Assembly (NCBI GenBank): GCA_964017145.1 | Contig: OZ024843.1 | Coordinates: 2,595,001-2,659,000 of the forward strand | Source: Agrocybe praecox | Lineage: Eukaryota; Basidiomycota; Agaricomycetes; Agaricales; Agrocybaceae | DNA length: 64,000 nucleotides | Reading direction: 5' to 3' | Shown here: piece after piece, positions 35,620 through 45,864 of the stretch | How the letters are laid out: each line of letters starts with the position of its first letter | How positions within the stretch are numbered: position 1 is the first letter of the stretch | Program-made: the position numbers and the translations under genes | Notes under the pieces: generated by a model | The model's database searches: none | Told to the model about the DNA's origin: nothing | What the model saw: the letters and a program-made list of their open reading frames with translations, nothing else

Positions 35620-37035
35620 TCATTGGATGAGACTGGCGGGTGGGCTCAGAGCTGGTTCACCGATGGGTGTAACGTAAGCTGAAGAGAGTCCACCATCCAC
35701 AGTAAAATCGGCACCCTATTCAAAGAATAACCCATGAGTTGTGGTGATAAGTTTTAAGCTTTGATTTCTTACAGTCACATAGCTACTTTCATCGCTGGCC
35801 ACTGAGTCGCCAAACACCCTCATCAGAAAAATTGTCCTGGTGCAATGGGTTTTCAAGACGTACGGAACAAAGCGGCTCTCGCGAGCTCAACTGCTTCACC
35901 AAAGCGGCCCATAGGGAGATGTACCAATCGACGTTGGCGTTTCTCCTCGGTATTGAGGAAGTCCATTAACAATGCTATCAAAAGATGATGTGAATTATTC
36001 TGTCCAGTATCATTTGACCTTACGTGTCTTCAAAGGACCGCTATCAAAGTGTGAGTAAACAGCTCTACGACCATAACATTCACTAATATCACTTACGGGC
36101 AGAGCGAGTTGATACGGATCCCTTCCCTGGCATGAACCATGGCAAGCTCGCGGGTCATGGCGAGGACTCCTCCCTGGTACAGTGGTCAAAACGATATTTC
36201 AATACCTCCATAGAGGTACTAATTACCTTGGAAGCAGTATCTGAAGAGTGTTATGATCAATATTTGGTCAGAACTCGCCGAAATGGACTGTATTACATGC
36301 CAGTTGGGGCGTAGCCGCACCCATCAATGCCACGAAACTGGCGGTGTTGATGATGCTACCTCCGACATGGAGTCCTTTGGACTCATCCGTTGGATTCTCG
36401 CGCATAGCAAGAATGGCATATTTACAACCCCACCAAACGCCCTTAAGATTGATCTGCATAGTCAAATCCCAGATGCGTTCTTCTGTGTTGAGGGCATTGT
36501 CGTCCTCGGGATGCATAATACCTTATCCAGAGTTAGCACATTCCGATAATCTCATCATTTATTATTTGATAACAGACCTGCGTTGTTGAACTACCGGCAT
36601 ACAAGTAAGCGATCGTGTAAAAGTGACTTCGGTGAGCCATACCATAACATCCAGTCTCCCAAACTCTTTGACTGCTTTATCAACCGCAGCCTTCACGTCA
36701 GCCTCCTTTCCTACATCTGCCTTGGTCGCAATTGCCTTCACGTTTGGGAAACGCTGGGAGATAATAGCAGCGCCTTTCTCAGCATTTTCCAAGTTGATAT
36801 CCACGAGAACAACGTTGGCCCCTTCTTGAGCAAAGAGAATAGAGGACTCCAGCCCAATTCCTCTGCGCGATCATGCAGATCAGTTTCAAATTTTCTTTTG
36901 CTGCATATCAAAGGGGGACTAACGATCCAGCTCCGGTCACGAGAGCAACCTGTATGATCCAGGGAAATAGGTGAGGAATCATCGATTAAGCCAATGAGAA
37001 AATTCCAGGACCTTGTTTTGCAGACGGCCAGACAT
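35620..37035 (-). CDS. Short-chain dehydrogenase/reductase (classical SDR)
   Basis: Eleven exons splice to 283 residues: 37035-37012, 36949-36924, 36862-36643, 36590-36578, 36521-36297, 36240-36227, 36173-36097, 36040-36024, 35974-35864, 35801-35773, 35715-35620. The result is a complete classical SDR: VALVTGAGSGIG cofactor motif, VDIN (an Asp after beta-2 suggests NAD(H)), ADVG, LDVMFNNAGIM, SIINTASFVALMG with the catalytic Ser, YTASKGG with Tyr and Lys, and INSLCPGPLKTPLLMDF. It ends VDGGLSSAYVTP. The substrate is unknown. Three internal exons are 13, 14 and 17 nt, and carry NNAG, YTASK and PGPLKT. Read as raw frames the gene looks broken; spliced, no key residue is missing. Confidence 0.88.
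36024..36040 (-). other. 17-nt microexon (SDR, PGPLKT segment)
   Basis: It encodes the end of Pro, then Gly-Pro-Leu-Lys-Thr and one base of the next Pro, between a GATAG acceptor and a GTAAGG donor. It gives the conserved CPGPLKTPLL loop after the catalytic helix. Confidence 0.85.
36227..36240 (-). other. 14-nt microexon (SDR, YxxxK catalytic motif)
   Basis: After the T that ends the previous exon (QLA + T), this exon completes Tyr and adds Thr-Ala-Ser-Lys. It is bounded by a TTCAG acceptor and a GTAATT donor, with introns of 56 and 53 nt on its two sides. It carries both the catalytic Tyr and Lys of the enzyme. Confidence 0.87.
36578..36590 (-). other. 13-nt microexon (SDR, NNAG motif)
   Basis: It encodes Phe-Asn-Asn-Ala plus the first base of Gly, between a GGTAG acceptor and a GTCTGT donor. 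It joins LDVM to GIMHPEDD, giving the structural/catalytic Asn motif FNNAG. Phases 0 and 1 fit its neighbours. Confidence 0.85.
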
Positions 37036-37381
37036 GCTGTGTTCAATAGGTCTTAAAGATGGGAGCAATGGATGGTAGAAGATGGTAGATAGCGATAAGT
37101 ATTTAGCGTCTCGGATGGAGTCAGTATGCTTAAGCCTTAAGGGGTAAGCAATCGCGTTACGATTGACACACGTGCTGTGATACCTCCTATTTCTGTGTCA
37201 CGTACGCGCTTGTTGCATTGACAATGATCGTGAAAACGACTATGAAATTGCATTTGACATACATGAGCGCATACGCGCGTGTGTTGAGACGAGAGTATAT
37301 ACAATATGATACAAAGATGATTACTTAGCCATTAGCTGGAATATGAGGTAGATGGAAATCTGATTATGAACGTCCGAATGG
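37036..37381. other. Intergenic region
   Basis: The promoter side of the dehydrogenase (start 37035) and the 3' flank of the 37382-38755 gene. It has alternating purine-pyrimidine bits (ACGTACGCG, GCGCATACGCGCG near 37200-37280) but no gene or clear repeat. Confidence 0.5.
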
Positions 37382-38755
37382 TTACGATCGCAAAGACATC
37401 GGGAAATCCGGAGGATAACTTTCGTCGCAGTCCACAAACATATTCTCAAAGTCTTTGACAGCAAGAGGCTGGGACAAAATAGTCAAGGTGCCCTCCGAAG
37501 TAGATCCAATGGAGTGCGTGATGGGAGACTGTGACTCATGCTCATCATCTGCGGCAGAGTCCTGAGAGCAATGCTTTGGTAAAGTAATGGAGGATAAAGA
37601 TGGTGCATCCTTAGGTATTCTTTCTGAGGGTTTAGCAGTAGGCTTCGCTGTCCATTCATATTCTGATTCTGATTCAGTGACCGACTCTTCTTCCACAGCA
37701 TTATTTGGAATTGGTATAACTGATTCATTTTGTTGAGAAGTAATTGCATCCCCATCGTGGAATATGTCATCGAAAAGAAAATGCTGAATGGGAACAGGAA
37801 ACAACACATCCGAGAGTGTTCGAGAAAGATTCCCTGTTGACTTGATCGGGCTATTCCGCACAGGATATGGAGTCTTTGTTAGGTTTGGAAGTGGTGTATC
37901 TTCTTCATCGGACCGAATGACGAGATCTATTTCCTGACTCTGGGAACTGGGGATGTATTTAGAAGTTGATGGACTCCGGAGAGGCTGAATGGGATGCCTT
38001 GCAAATTTGGTAGGTGACTTGTCCATAGCAAGGGGAGGTTGACTTTGAGAAGAAGGAATAACTAAATCGTCGTCTTCAACATTCGTCTCCAGGTCCTGTA
38101 TACCAGGCCTGACCATGAATTGGTTATTTCTAGAAGACGTTCCAACAATTTTGGCTATTCGTGGTGAGGACTGCATCGTAGTTGTGTCGTTCGACACAAA
38201 GGATAATTCGGGCTGGCTCTGGGATGACGGCACAAAGAGCTCGGATCCTTCTGTTCCGACATCCAAGCTCGGTGGACTTCTACTCTCCGACAACTTTGGC
38301 TTCGGCGTATTATCAATATTGTGCGGAATGTTCTTGATTGGTTTACGTCGAGGTATCGTGACAGGAGATGGAAGAAATGGAATGGTTGTAATCTCGGTTG
38401 CCGCATGACTAGAGCTGGACTCTGCAGGTTGTGAGGCATTGCTTCGCAGTAGCCGAGGAATACCGTTTGTCAAAGGGGGGGTTTCAAGTTGTTTTATTCT
38501 AACAGCATTTCCCCGATCTGCTCGAGAATTCTTATGAACGGGTGTTCGTGGGACGTGTAACTTCGAATTCAAGGAGCTGGAGGATACCGGAAAGTGCTCG
38601 TCTATTCTTTTCTTCGAGGAAGAAGGAACAGAATCTTCCCTTTCATTCTTCCGTTTCTTCGTAACCCGACTGTCTGAACATGCGTCCTTCCTCTTTTTGG
38701 ATTGGGGATTGACTCGGAAAAAGCTGGTGATGGGGGCCTCTCCCAGAGGTGGCAT
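37382..38755 (-). CDS. Basic nuclear-type protein with PIP-like N-terminus and SSQSQ repeats
   Basis: A single exon of 457 residues with no recognised fold. Residues 9-14 read ITSFFR, which resembles the IxxFF part of a PCNA-interacting (PIP) box but lacks the leading Gln. Basic KKRK-type clusters at about 19-50 look like nuclear localisation signals. The motif (V/I)PSSQSQ occurs three times, at about residues 175, 233 and 268, twice near acidic residues (VEDDDLVIPSSQSQ; IPSSQSQEIDLVI). SQ clusters are typical ATM/ATR sites. The C-terminal third is acidic, ending DCDESYPPDFPMSLRS. A role in replication or repair is inference; no orthologue is recognised. Confidence 0.7.
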   Translation of the reverse strand: MPPLGEAPITSFFRVNPQSKKRKDACSDSRVTKKRKNEREDSVPSSSKKRIDEHFPVSSSSLNSKLHVPRTPVHKNSRADRGNAVRIKQLETPPLTNGIPRLLRSNASQPAESSSSHAATEITTIPFLPSPVTIPRRKPIKNIPHNIDNTPKPKLSESRSPPSLDVGTEGSELFVPSSQSQPELSFVSNDTTTMQSSPRIAKIVGTSSRNNQFMVRPGIQDLETNVEDDDLVIPSSQSQPPLAMDKSPTKFARHPIQPLRSPSTSKYIPSSQSQEIDLVIRSDEEDTPLPNLTKTPYPVRNSPIKSTGNLSRTLSDVLFPVPIQHFLFDDIFHDGDAITSQQNESVIPIPNNAVEEESVTESESEYEWTAKPTAKPSERIPKDAPSLSSITLPKHCSQDSAADDEHESQSPITHSIGSTSEGTLTILSQPLAVKDFENMFVDCDESYPPDFPMSLRS

Positions 38756-39334
38756 GTTACGAAAGTAGGTTCTCCAGCGCTAAGGTTAGCCTAATCCCTG
38801 GAACAATCGGTCAGAGTAAAATTATATTGAAGGAAAGAAGAAACTTAGACTTACAGTGGTTTGGAAGGGTTGTACTTAGTAGGCAACAAAGCACGACTCG
38901 AGGAACGCATGGACGGGATGAATTGGTGACATGTGATCGTGTCGACCTGTCCATAAATTTAGAACGGCCCAGCTCTCAGCGCTCGACCATCATCTTGTCC
39001 ACTAATCAACTTCCCCTAAAAAATCTGTTTTTTTTGTCCTATCTCTTTTGTTACAGCAGCAACTCGATTGACCGGTAAAGCATCATAGGAAAATGGATAT
39101 CGATGCCTTCTCGCCGTGTACTCAGGTGCTTCGATCAATTAGTTGATCTATTTTTGCATGAAATCTCGACACGACTCTCTTAAATTATCAAAACGGGGTA
39201 TGACCTCGTGAAGAGATAAGCAATGGCACGGATACAGAGTAACCGCAGGTCCCGAGTACCTTCTTAGATCAACGCTACTTATAACTATGGCATAGACAAG
39301 GATATCTCACAGTCGCATTGCTTGCAAACCTAAT
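38756..39334. promoter_or_regulatory. Divergent promoter region upstream of nitrite reductase
   Basis: This lies between the SSQSQ gene (-) and nitrite reductase (+). Two GATA-type sites (HGATAR) are visible near the reductase: TGATAA on the minus strand (TTATCA at 39185-39190) and AGATAAG at 39214-39220, about 115-150 bp before the ATG. AreA/Nit2-type GATA factors control nitrate-assimilation genes in fungi, so these are candidate nitrogen-control sites. The function is inference. Confidence 0.5.
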
Positions 39335-42300
39335 ATGCAAACCAGCTCCGCAGACGATGCACAGCGTCGTATCCTCATTATCGGTATGGGCATGGTACGT
39401 CTTCTCATTTAACTGGTTTCGCGATCATTTTATGTCTTCTTTCAACAGACGGCCTTGTCATTTATTGAAAAGCTATTGGCTTATGAAGATGAAGAAGGCG
39501 TTGATCCAAACCGCCGGTATAACATCACGGTTGTTGGTGAAGAGCCTTGGGTTGCGTACAACCGAGTTGGTTTGGTGAGTATAGATCAATTATACATTTC
39601 GATGCGCTCTTATGTGCAACCAGACGCAATACTTTGGGCACCGCTCTGTTGAAAGTCTATATCTGCAGCCGCCTTCGTGGTATTCGACGTATACCCAGCT
39701 AAGGCATATCACAGGAGATTCAATTCATCGAATTGACCCCAATGCAAAAGTAGCATGGTCAAAAAATGTAAGTGATAGTAATGTGTGTGCATGCATCTTG
39801 GCTTACCGAAGACCTATAGGGACTTGAACTGGCGTATGACATCTGCATCTTTGCGACGGGCTCCAATGCGGCCGTTCCTCCATATACGACACCTGACCTG
39901 GTGGAGGCCACTGCCGGGTTGTTCGTTTACCGCACGATAGATGATTTGGAAAAGATGATATTGTTTTCGAAGAAAGACACCACAGAAACAAAAAATGTGG
40001 CTATCGTAGGTGGTGGTCTACTTGGACTGGAAGCTGCCAAAGCAATTGCCGATCTCGATCCAACTCTACGCGTCGCAATTATTGAACGAAACAATCAGGT
40101 TTGTCCAAAAATCATTCATACTGGTAATTTATAGTGATGTCAACCATCTTTGACGATAGATTTTGGCTCGTCAACTTGACGAAGAAGCCGGCCGGATGGT
40201 GCTAGAGAAGGTTCAGGGTTTAGGAATCAAGGTTTTCTTGGGAACTCGGATTCGGTCCATTACGACCTCCGTTAGAGACGACCTTCCATATGCAACTGGT
40301 TTACAGTTTGAAGACGGTAACGAGCAACCCTTTGATATGATCGTTTTTGCCGTTGGTATTCGTCCCCGCGATGAAGTTGCTCGGGCATCTGGTATAGATG
40401 TCGACCGTCACGGTGGAATTCACGTCCAGGATGATTTGAGAACCTCCGCATCAAACGTTTACGCCCTTGGAGAATGCGCTTCATGGAATCAAAGGACCTA
40501 TGGTTTGATCGCGCCCTGCAACGAGATGGCAGATATATTGGCGTTCAACCTCACGCGACAGCCATCGCAAAAGAAACGCTCTATGTCGACACCCGATACC
40601 AGCACAAAGCTCAAGCTTGTTGGTGTTAACGTGGCTTCTTTTGGTGACTATTTTGCTGATAAAAAGCCGTTGGGAAATGGCGATATCCCTCAAGGAAGAA
40701 AATCGTCCGACGTTTCAATGCCGGTCCGATGCTTGACGTATCACGACCCATTCGGTCCCGTTTACAAAAAGTACCTGTTCAGCGGTGACGGGAAATATCT
40801 TTTGGGCGGAATGATGATTGGCGACGTCAACGACTACACAAAGCTCCTTTCGATTGTAAAGAAACGGGTAAGTAGTATTATGGTTTTCCTGCAGAAATTG
40901 TATAAAACGTCTTATGCATTTAATTTGACAGAAACCATTGGAAATACCACCTGGTCAATTGATCCTTGGTGTGCCCCGAAACGAAGGCGAATTTGACGGG
41001 GATGACTTGGATGCCAGTGCCCAAGTTTGTTCCTGTTACAATGTCTCAAAGGGCGCCATATCAAAGGCCGTTGCATCTGGATGTAAATCCTTCGGTGAAG
41101 TGAAGGCGAAAACCAAAGCTGGTATGGGATGCGGGGGATGTGTTCCACTGGCAACGTCAATCTTCAACGCCGAGATGAAGAAGGCGGGCCACGTCATTAT
41201 GAATCACCTCTGTCCTCACTTCAAAAGAAGCCGACAAGATTTGTTCATGATTGTTAAATTCAGGAAGCTGACAACTTTCCAAGATATCATGAGAGAAGCT
41301 GGGGAGAATCCTACTTCTATTGGGTGCGAAATATGCAAGCCGGCAGTGGCAAGCATATTGTCAAGTCTTCTTAACGAATTTGTCATGGCGCCTTCGCATC
41401 ACCAAAATCAAGATACCAACGACAAGTATCTAGCAAACATTCAGCGAAATGGAACCTACTCCGTTGTGCCTAGGGTGACTGCGGGCGAAATTGTGATTAC
41501 TTATTTCTAGTATTCTGGTTCTATCGTGTACTAATCACGTTTATGCCTCTAGACGCCTGCCAAGCTTAGGGTACTTGGGGAGGTGGCGGAGAAATATGGC
41601 TTGTACACAAAAATAACAGGAGGGTAAGAATATAGACAGCCTATGCTCAAAAATTATATGTTAGCCTTACTTGCCCTCCACATTTCAGGCAACGCATCGA
41701 CCTCTTTGGCGCCAATAAACAAGACCTTCCCGATATTTGGGAGGAGCTAGGGACGGCTGGATTTGAGAGCGGCCATGCCTACGGAAAGGCTTTGAGAACA
41801 GTCAAAAGTTGTGTAGGTACCAGTTGGTGCCGATTTGGCGTCGGAGACTCCGTTGGACTCGCTGTCGAGCTGGAAAATCGTTATAAAGGTATCCGTGCAC
41901 CTCATAAATTCAAAGGGGGTGTCAGTGGGTGCGTTCGCGAATGTGCCGAAGCCCAGGGCAAAGGTTTGACATATCTTGGCCGTAAATTGATCCAAATCAT
42001 TCTGACCATTCTGCGTAGATTTTGGTGTGATCGCTACAAGCAAGGGATGGAACGTTTACGTGGGAGGAAATGGAGGGGCCAAACCTCGTCATGCTGAGCT
42101 TATTGCAACTGATGTTTCTAGAAAGAAGGTGAAGGGTACATCACACGCAATTCTTTCTAAACCTGACATTTGTGTTCCTTTTAGGCTGTCAGAATCGTTG
42201 ATAGATTCCTTATGCTTTATATTCAATCAGCAGATAGGCTGCAACGCACCGCAAGATGGGTTGAATCGCTAGGAGAAGGAGGCGGAAAAGGCTTGGAGTA

Positions 42301-43267
42301 TCTGAAGAGTGTTATCATAGATGATTCACTCGGGATTTGCAAGGATTTGGATGAGTCTATGGAAGCATTAGTTGGGACGTATTTTGATGAATGGGCAGAA
42401 GTGGTTAGGGACCCGGAAAGACGTGCTCTTTTCCGTCAGGTAGGTCTATCCGCGCTTCTATCACCATGATACTCAACCGAAAGATCCTATTAGTTTGCAA
42501 ACACCGACGAAGTGAAAAAAGGAAGCGAATTAATAGAAGAAAGAGGTCAACTGCGACCCGTTGATTGGCCAGAAGAAGAGTCTCCGCTCAAGTTCGACCC
42601 GAAAGACATTCAGGATAATGAATGGAAATGGCGCAAGTTGGCAAGGTTGGGAGACCTGCGTCCGAGCAAGGAGGGGTCCACATCAATGGTCATCAAGTAT
42701 TCCGACACGCAAATTGCCATCTTCAGACTGGCGAATGGAGACTTGTATGCTACACAGCAACTTTGTCCTCATAGGCGCGCCTTTGTTCTGTCTGACGGGC
42801 TTTTGGGTGACACTCCGGAAGGGAGACCGTACGTGTCATGCCCACTACACAAGTAAGTTTCAAGAAATTTGCACTTGAAATAAAACCGACCTTTCCTGTG
42901 CAGGAGAAACTTCACGCTGCATGAAGGCAAATGTTTAACCGATGATAACTACAAGATCATGACATTCGAGGTAAGGGCTACTTAACCAGAGGCCATAGAG
43001 CATACACTTATACACGATTGACAGATTAAAGAGGAAAATGGAGATTTATTCTTGAAACTTCCGGAGCCGAATGCCATCGACGAAGTGTTAGGAACCAAGA
43101 AATGGATGTTGAAGAAAGCGAGAGAGGAAAGCATCCAGAAGGATCCTTCCAACCATATCGAAATTGTCGCGCCAAACGTTGCCGAGTCGGAAAATCCGCT
43201 GACACAGACCGTCCCAGAAATGACAGAAATTTCGTGCCTTTCTTCAAATAAAAATCTTGAATGGTAA
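39335..43267 (+). CDS. niiA: Assimilatory nitrite reductase [NAD(P)H] with Rieske domain
   Basis: The enzyme reduces nitrite to ammonium in the cytosol. About 12 exons encode roughly 1,080 residues in the full fungal order. First comes the FAD/NAD(P)H module (RILIIGMGM, GSNAAVPP, VAIVGGGLLGLEAA, VYALGECASW). Next is a BFD-like [2Fe-2S] segment (CSCYNVSKG ... CGGCVPLA). The siroheme/[4Fe-4S] reductase domain follows, with CVGTSWC and GCVRECAE supplying the four cluster cysteines. The NirD-like Rieske domain is last, with CPHRRAF and CPLHK ligand pairs. The start MQTSSADD is the first ATG before the Rossmann motif. No nitrate reductase or nitrate transporter is present in this window, so any cluster would have to lie elsewhere. 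dUTPase follows 107 bp downstream. Confidence 0.93.
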
Positions 43268-43374
43268 TATTGTTACATTACTTAAAAGTTGTAGTCCACG
43301 ATTGAATGATATGCGCGTCGCGTGAGCGGAGTTGACACGCTTTTGAGAGAATTTAAACTCAGTCGACGCGTTTA

Positions 43375-44189
43375 ATGTTAAAAGCACAACTTCCACGTCG
43401 AACCTTTCTTACTTACTTTCACCGCTCCTATCATTCGATGGAAAACGATACACCTCAAATCAAGAAGAGAAAAATGTCTCCTGCCCCAGAAAACGATGCA
43501 CCTCTTGCACCAGTGGCAAACCTTCTCATAAAGCGCCTCTCTGACAAGGCTCGCCTACCAACCCGTGGCTCGCCCTTGGCTGCTGGCTATGATTTATACA
43601 GGTATGCAAGGGACAAGGAGATTGCCAATTGTTTTGCTAATGGTCATATAGCGCGGAAAGGAAAGTAATCCCTGCTCACGGAAAAGCTCTGGTGGATACC
43701 CAAATTTCCATTGCTGTTCCCGCTGGTACATACGGACGCGTCGCACCCCGAAGTGGACTTGGTGGGCTCCTTTCACACTATTCCCTTTCATCGAACTCAC
43801 CCATACATCAGCCTCCAAATTCATGATCGACACTGGGGCAGGTGTCATTGATGCCGACTATCGAGGCGTGGTCTTCGTCCTTTTGTTCAACCTTTCGGAC
43901 AAAGACTTCCAAGGTTTGTGGCGCGCATTTGATGCTACTGTCTATATTCCTAACATGCGAGTGTTTCACAGTGGAGGAAGGTGACCGCATTGCTCAGTTG
44001 ATTATTGAAAGAATCTACACCCCAGATGTTCTGGAAGTCGACGTAAGCTTGTTTTCTCTCTTTTCTATTCATTCCCTTATGAATTAACCATCGTTGTTCC
44101 AGGACCTCAACGAAACTATTCGTGGTGCTGGAGGATTTGGCTCAACTGGTGGACACACTCTTTTGGTTGCTCCTGCTGCTTCTTCGTAG
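43375..44189 (+). CDS. DUT1: dUTP pyrophosphatase
   Basis: The trimeric enzyme hydrolyses dUTP to dUMP, keeping uracil out of DNA. Five exons carry the five family motifs: AAGYDLY (motif 1), PRSGL (2), [11 protein letters not shown] (3), [10 protein letters not shown] (4) and the C-terminal GGFGSTG (5). The first ATG adds [21 protein letters not shown], an Arg-rich, acid-free leader that looks like a mitochondrial presequence. The next ATG (43438, [12 protein letters not shown]) would give a nuclear/cytosolic form with a KKRK signal. Two isoforms from one gene is inference. It converges on the GatC-like gene. Confidence 0.93.
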
Positions 44190-44274
44190 TATCACTTTCA
44201 ACAAACAAACAAAAAAGACACCTATATAACATGATTAGAACTGCTATAATATAATCCTCAACATGTATTTAACC

Positions 44275-44748
44275 TCAACGTCGGTTTCTTTCGGTGTTCA
44301 CGACGTAGAACCCATCTTTCGTGTTATTTGAATGCTCCAAGAGTTCTTGGCCTCGTTTTGCTAACTGGTCTTCAGTGTGAATCTTCTTGTCTGCATCTTC
44401 CTCTTCCCAGTGGTAACCACTCCATTCAATCCCAGACGTGTCGACCAATCTGACGGCTTCGACAAGCCTGATCATTTCTTCCAGGTCTTTCTTCACCGCA
44501 TCATATTCTTTGGTTTCTCCGGGAGGCTCGAGTGCTGAGAGTCCATATAGTCGGGAGACAGTTTCATTAGATAGCTTGGGTGAAGGATATGAAGATAATA
44601 GTTCGTTGACAGACCATGTCGGCTGGAGGGGTATTCCGCAATCGTCCGTCGCATGTAGTCTAGTTGAGTAGGATTTTTTCCTGCAGAAGCGGATGGACAA
44701 AGAGGTATGTTGGGGTGTGGTATACCGTCGCAGGACGCGGAGTGACAT
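44275..44748 (-). CDS. GatC-like subunit of mitochondrial Glu-tRNA(Gln) amidotransferase
   Basis: A single exon of 157 residues. An Arg/Ser/Thr-rich, acid-poor N-terminus (MSLRVLRRYTTPQH ... RKKSYSTR) looks like a mitochondrial targeting sequence. The rest contains WSVNELLSSYPSPKLSNETVSRLYGLSAL, EYDAVKKDLEEMIRLVEAVRLVDTSG, which follows the GatC pattern: an N-terminal helix with LxxLSxL spacing, a helix with the L-V-VDT motif, and a proline break. GatC holds GatA and GatB together for amidation of Glu-tRNA(Gln). The family is divergent, so the call is by pattern. It shares a 121-bp promoter with the mS34-like gene. Confidence 0.75.
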   Translation of the reverse strand: MSLRVLRRYTTPQHTSLSIRFCRKKSYSTRLHATDDCGIPLQPTWSVNELLSSYPSPKLSNETVSRLYGLSALEPPGETKEYDAVKKDLEEMIRLVEAVRLVDTSGIEWSGYHWEEEDADKKIHTEDQLAKRGQELLEHSNNTKDGFYVVNTERNRR

Positions 44749-44869
44749 ATTGGCAACAAATCAGCTGAGCTTGAAATTGACGCCTGGAGGTTCCAAATAT
44801 TTGAATACCCAACTTCTCCACGCTTTCGATCCGGCCCTTTAAATTCTCTACTGGACTCACCTCTATACA
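44749..44869. promoter_or_regulatory. Shared divergent promoter of two mitochondrial-translation genes
   Basis: Only 121 bp separate the start codons of the GatC-like (-) and mS34-like (+) genes. It must therefore hold both 5' UTRs and both core promoters, or one bidirectional promoter. No TATA box is evident. Confidence 0.6.
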
Positions 44870-45299
44870 ATGGCAGCTATTGCTCAGGGTATCAAGCGTC
44901 TATTACCCAAAAATACCACCGACCTTCCTCCGATTTTGAAACCAGGCGCTGGTAACCTTTACGAAGTTTTGTCACGGACTCCTTCTGGCGGTGTTGGTTC
45001 AGAGATTCATCAGGCAAGATGGAGTCAAAAGAACATAAACGATTGCTACTGGTTGGTGACACGGTCAGAGTTCAAAGGCGAGGGGAAACACGGGAAGGCA
45101 TGGGGTCATCTGTACTGGAGAGGTATGGTCGCTTGTAACCCTTCGTCGTTAACATACTGATTATCCTGAATTACTCTTAGGAAAGCAAGTCAGCCCTCGT
45201 GAGGAACGTATACGTGGGTCATTAAAGTACAACTGGAAGGAAGGACGCTCCGTCATTGGGAACAAGGACCTGATACTACCAGGCAAGCAAACCGCATAA
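44870..45299 (+). CDS. Mitochondrial small-subunit ribosomal protein mS34-like
   Basis: Two exons (44870-45122 and 45181-45299) give 123 residues. The core GGVGSEIHQARW, CYWLVTRSEFKGEGKHGKAWGHLYWRGK follows the mS34 pattern: a glycine turn before a basic-Trp segment, then [FY]WxxTR and HGKAWGxxxxRG. After the splice it continues with KYNWKEG. The protein lacks a long presequence but is basic, as expected for a mitoribosomal protein. It is a mitochondrion-specific subunit of the 37S/28S particle. It is divergent from the GatC-like gene. Confidence 0.8.
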
Positions 45300-45864
45300 T
45301 GTACGAGGCGCATCCCATTTTGCAGCCCTGCCAATCCTTACACGTCTCTTCAACAAAGCAAATATAATAGGCCTATAGAAAATATTTTAATACGCGCATT
45401 AGATGAAATATCGTCTCAAGAAGCTCAAGCTGACATTTGCCAACGAAACCCACTATACCCAAGTCACTCAACCACTCTTCAACTTCGCGTTCGTCCTGTG
45501 TCTGGTCCCGACTGTCTGTGGTCATCATGGCATGCCGCATTCCTCAAAGTCGCCAACTTACAAGAACATACATTTTGCATCAATAACTTTGTGAACTCGA
45601 CTTTTGAAAATATAATATCAGCGTTCGTTAAGACGATCACCGACTGTTAATCGAAATAAATGTTTTGAATGCTCCGCCTTTCGAGGTTGATTATGCAGCT
45701 AAATCTTCCGTTTGAAAATTTTTAAATCCAGGATCCATTCCAAATTGCGTGCATCCGCTTTACAACAAGGTGCTAAGTACATGTCATGCTTTTTATTATA
45801 TTTGAAAAAATTGGTATCGGGCGTATACATATCGTGAATGTCATCCTTCCAAAGCTAGGGGCAT
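45300..45864. other. Convergent intergenic region
   Basis: The 3' flanks of the mS34-like gene (+) and the first M43 protease (-) meet here. The DNA is AT-rich with AATAAA-like hexamers (for example near 45655). No gene or repeat recognised. Confidence 0.5.

Noticed and set aside
36174..36296. Dehydrogenase appeared to lack its YxxxK catalytic motif
   Set aside because: The downstream exon starts GGVLAM and the upstream one ends QLA, with no Tyr or Lys. A 14-nt exon between them (36227-36240) supplies YTASK with valid splice sites and phases, so no loss of activity is claimed.
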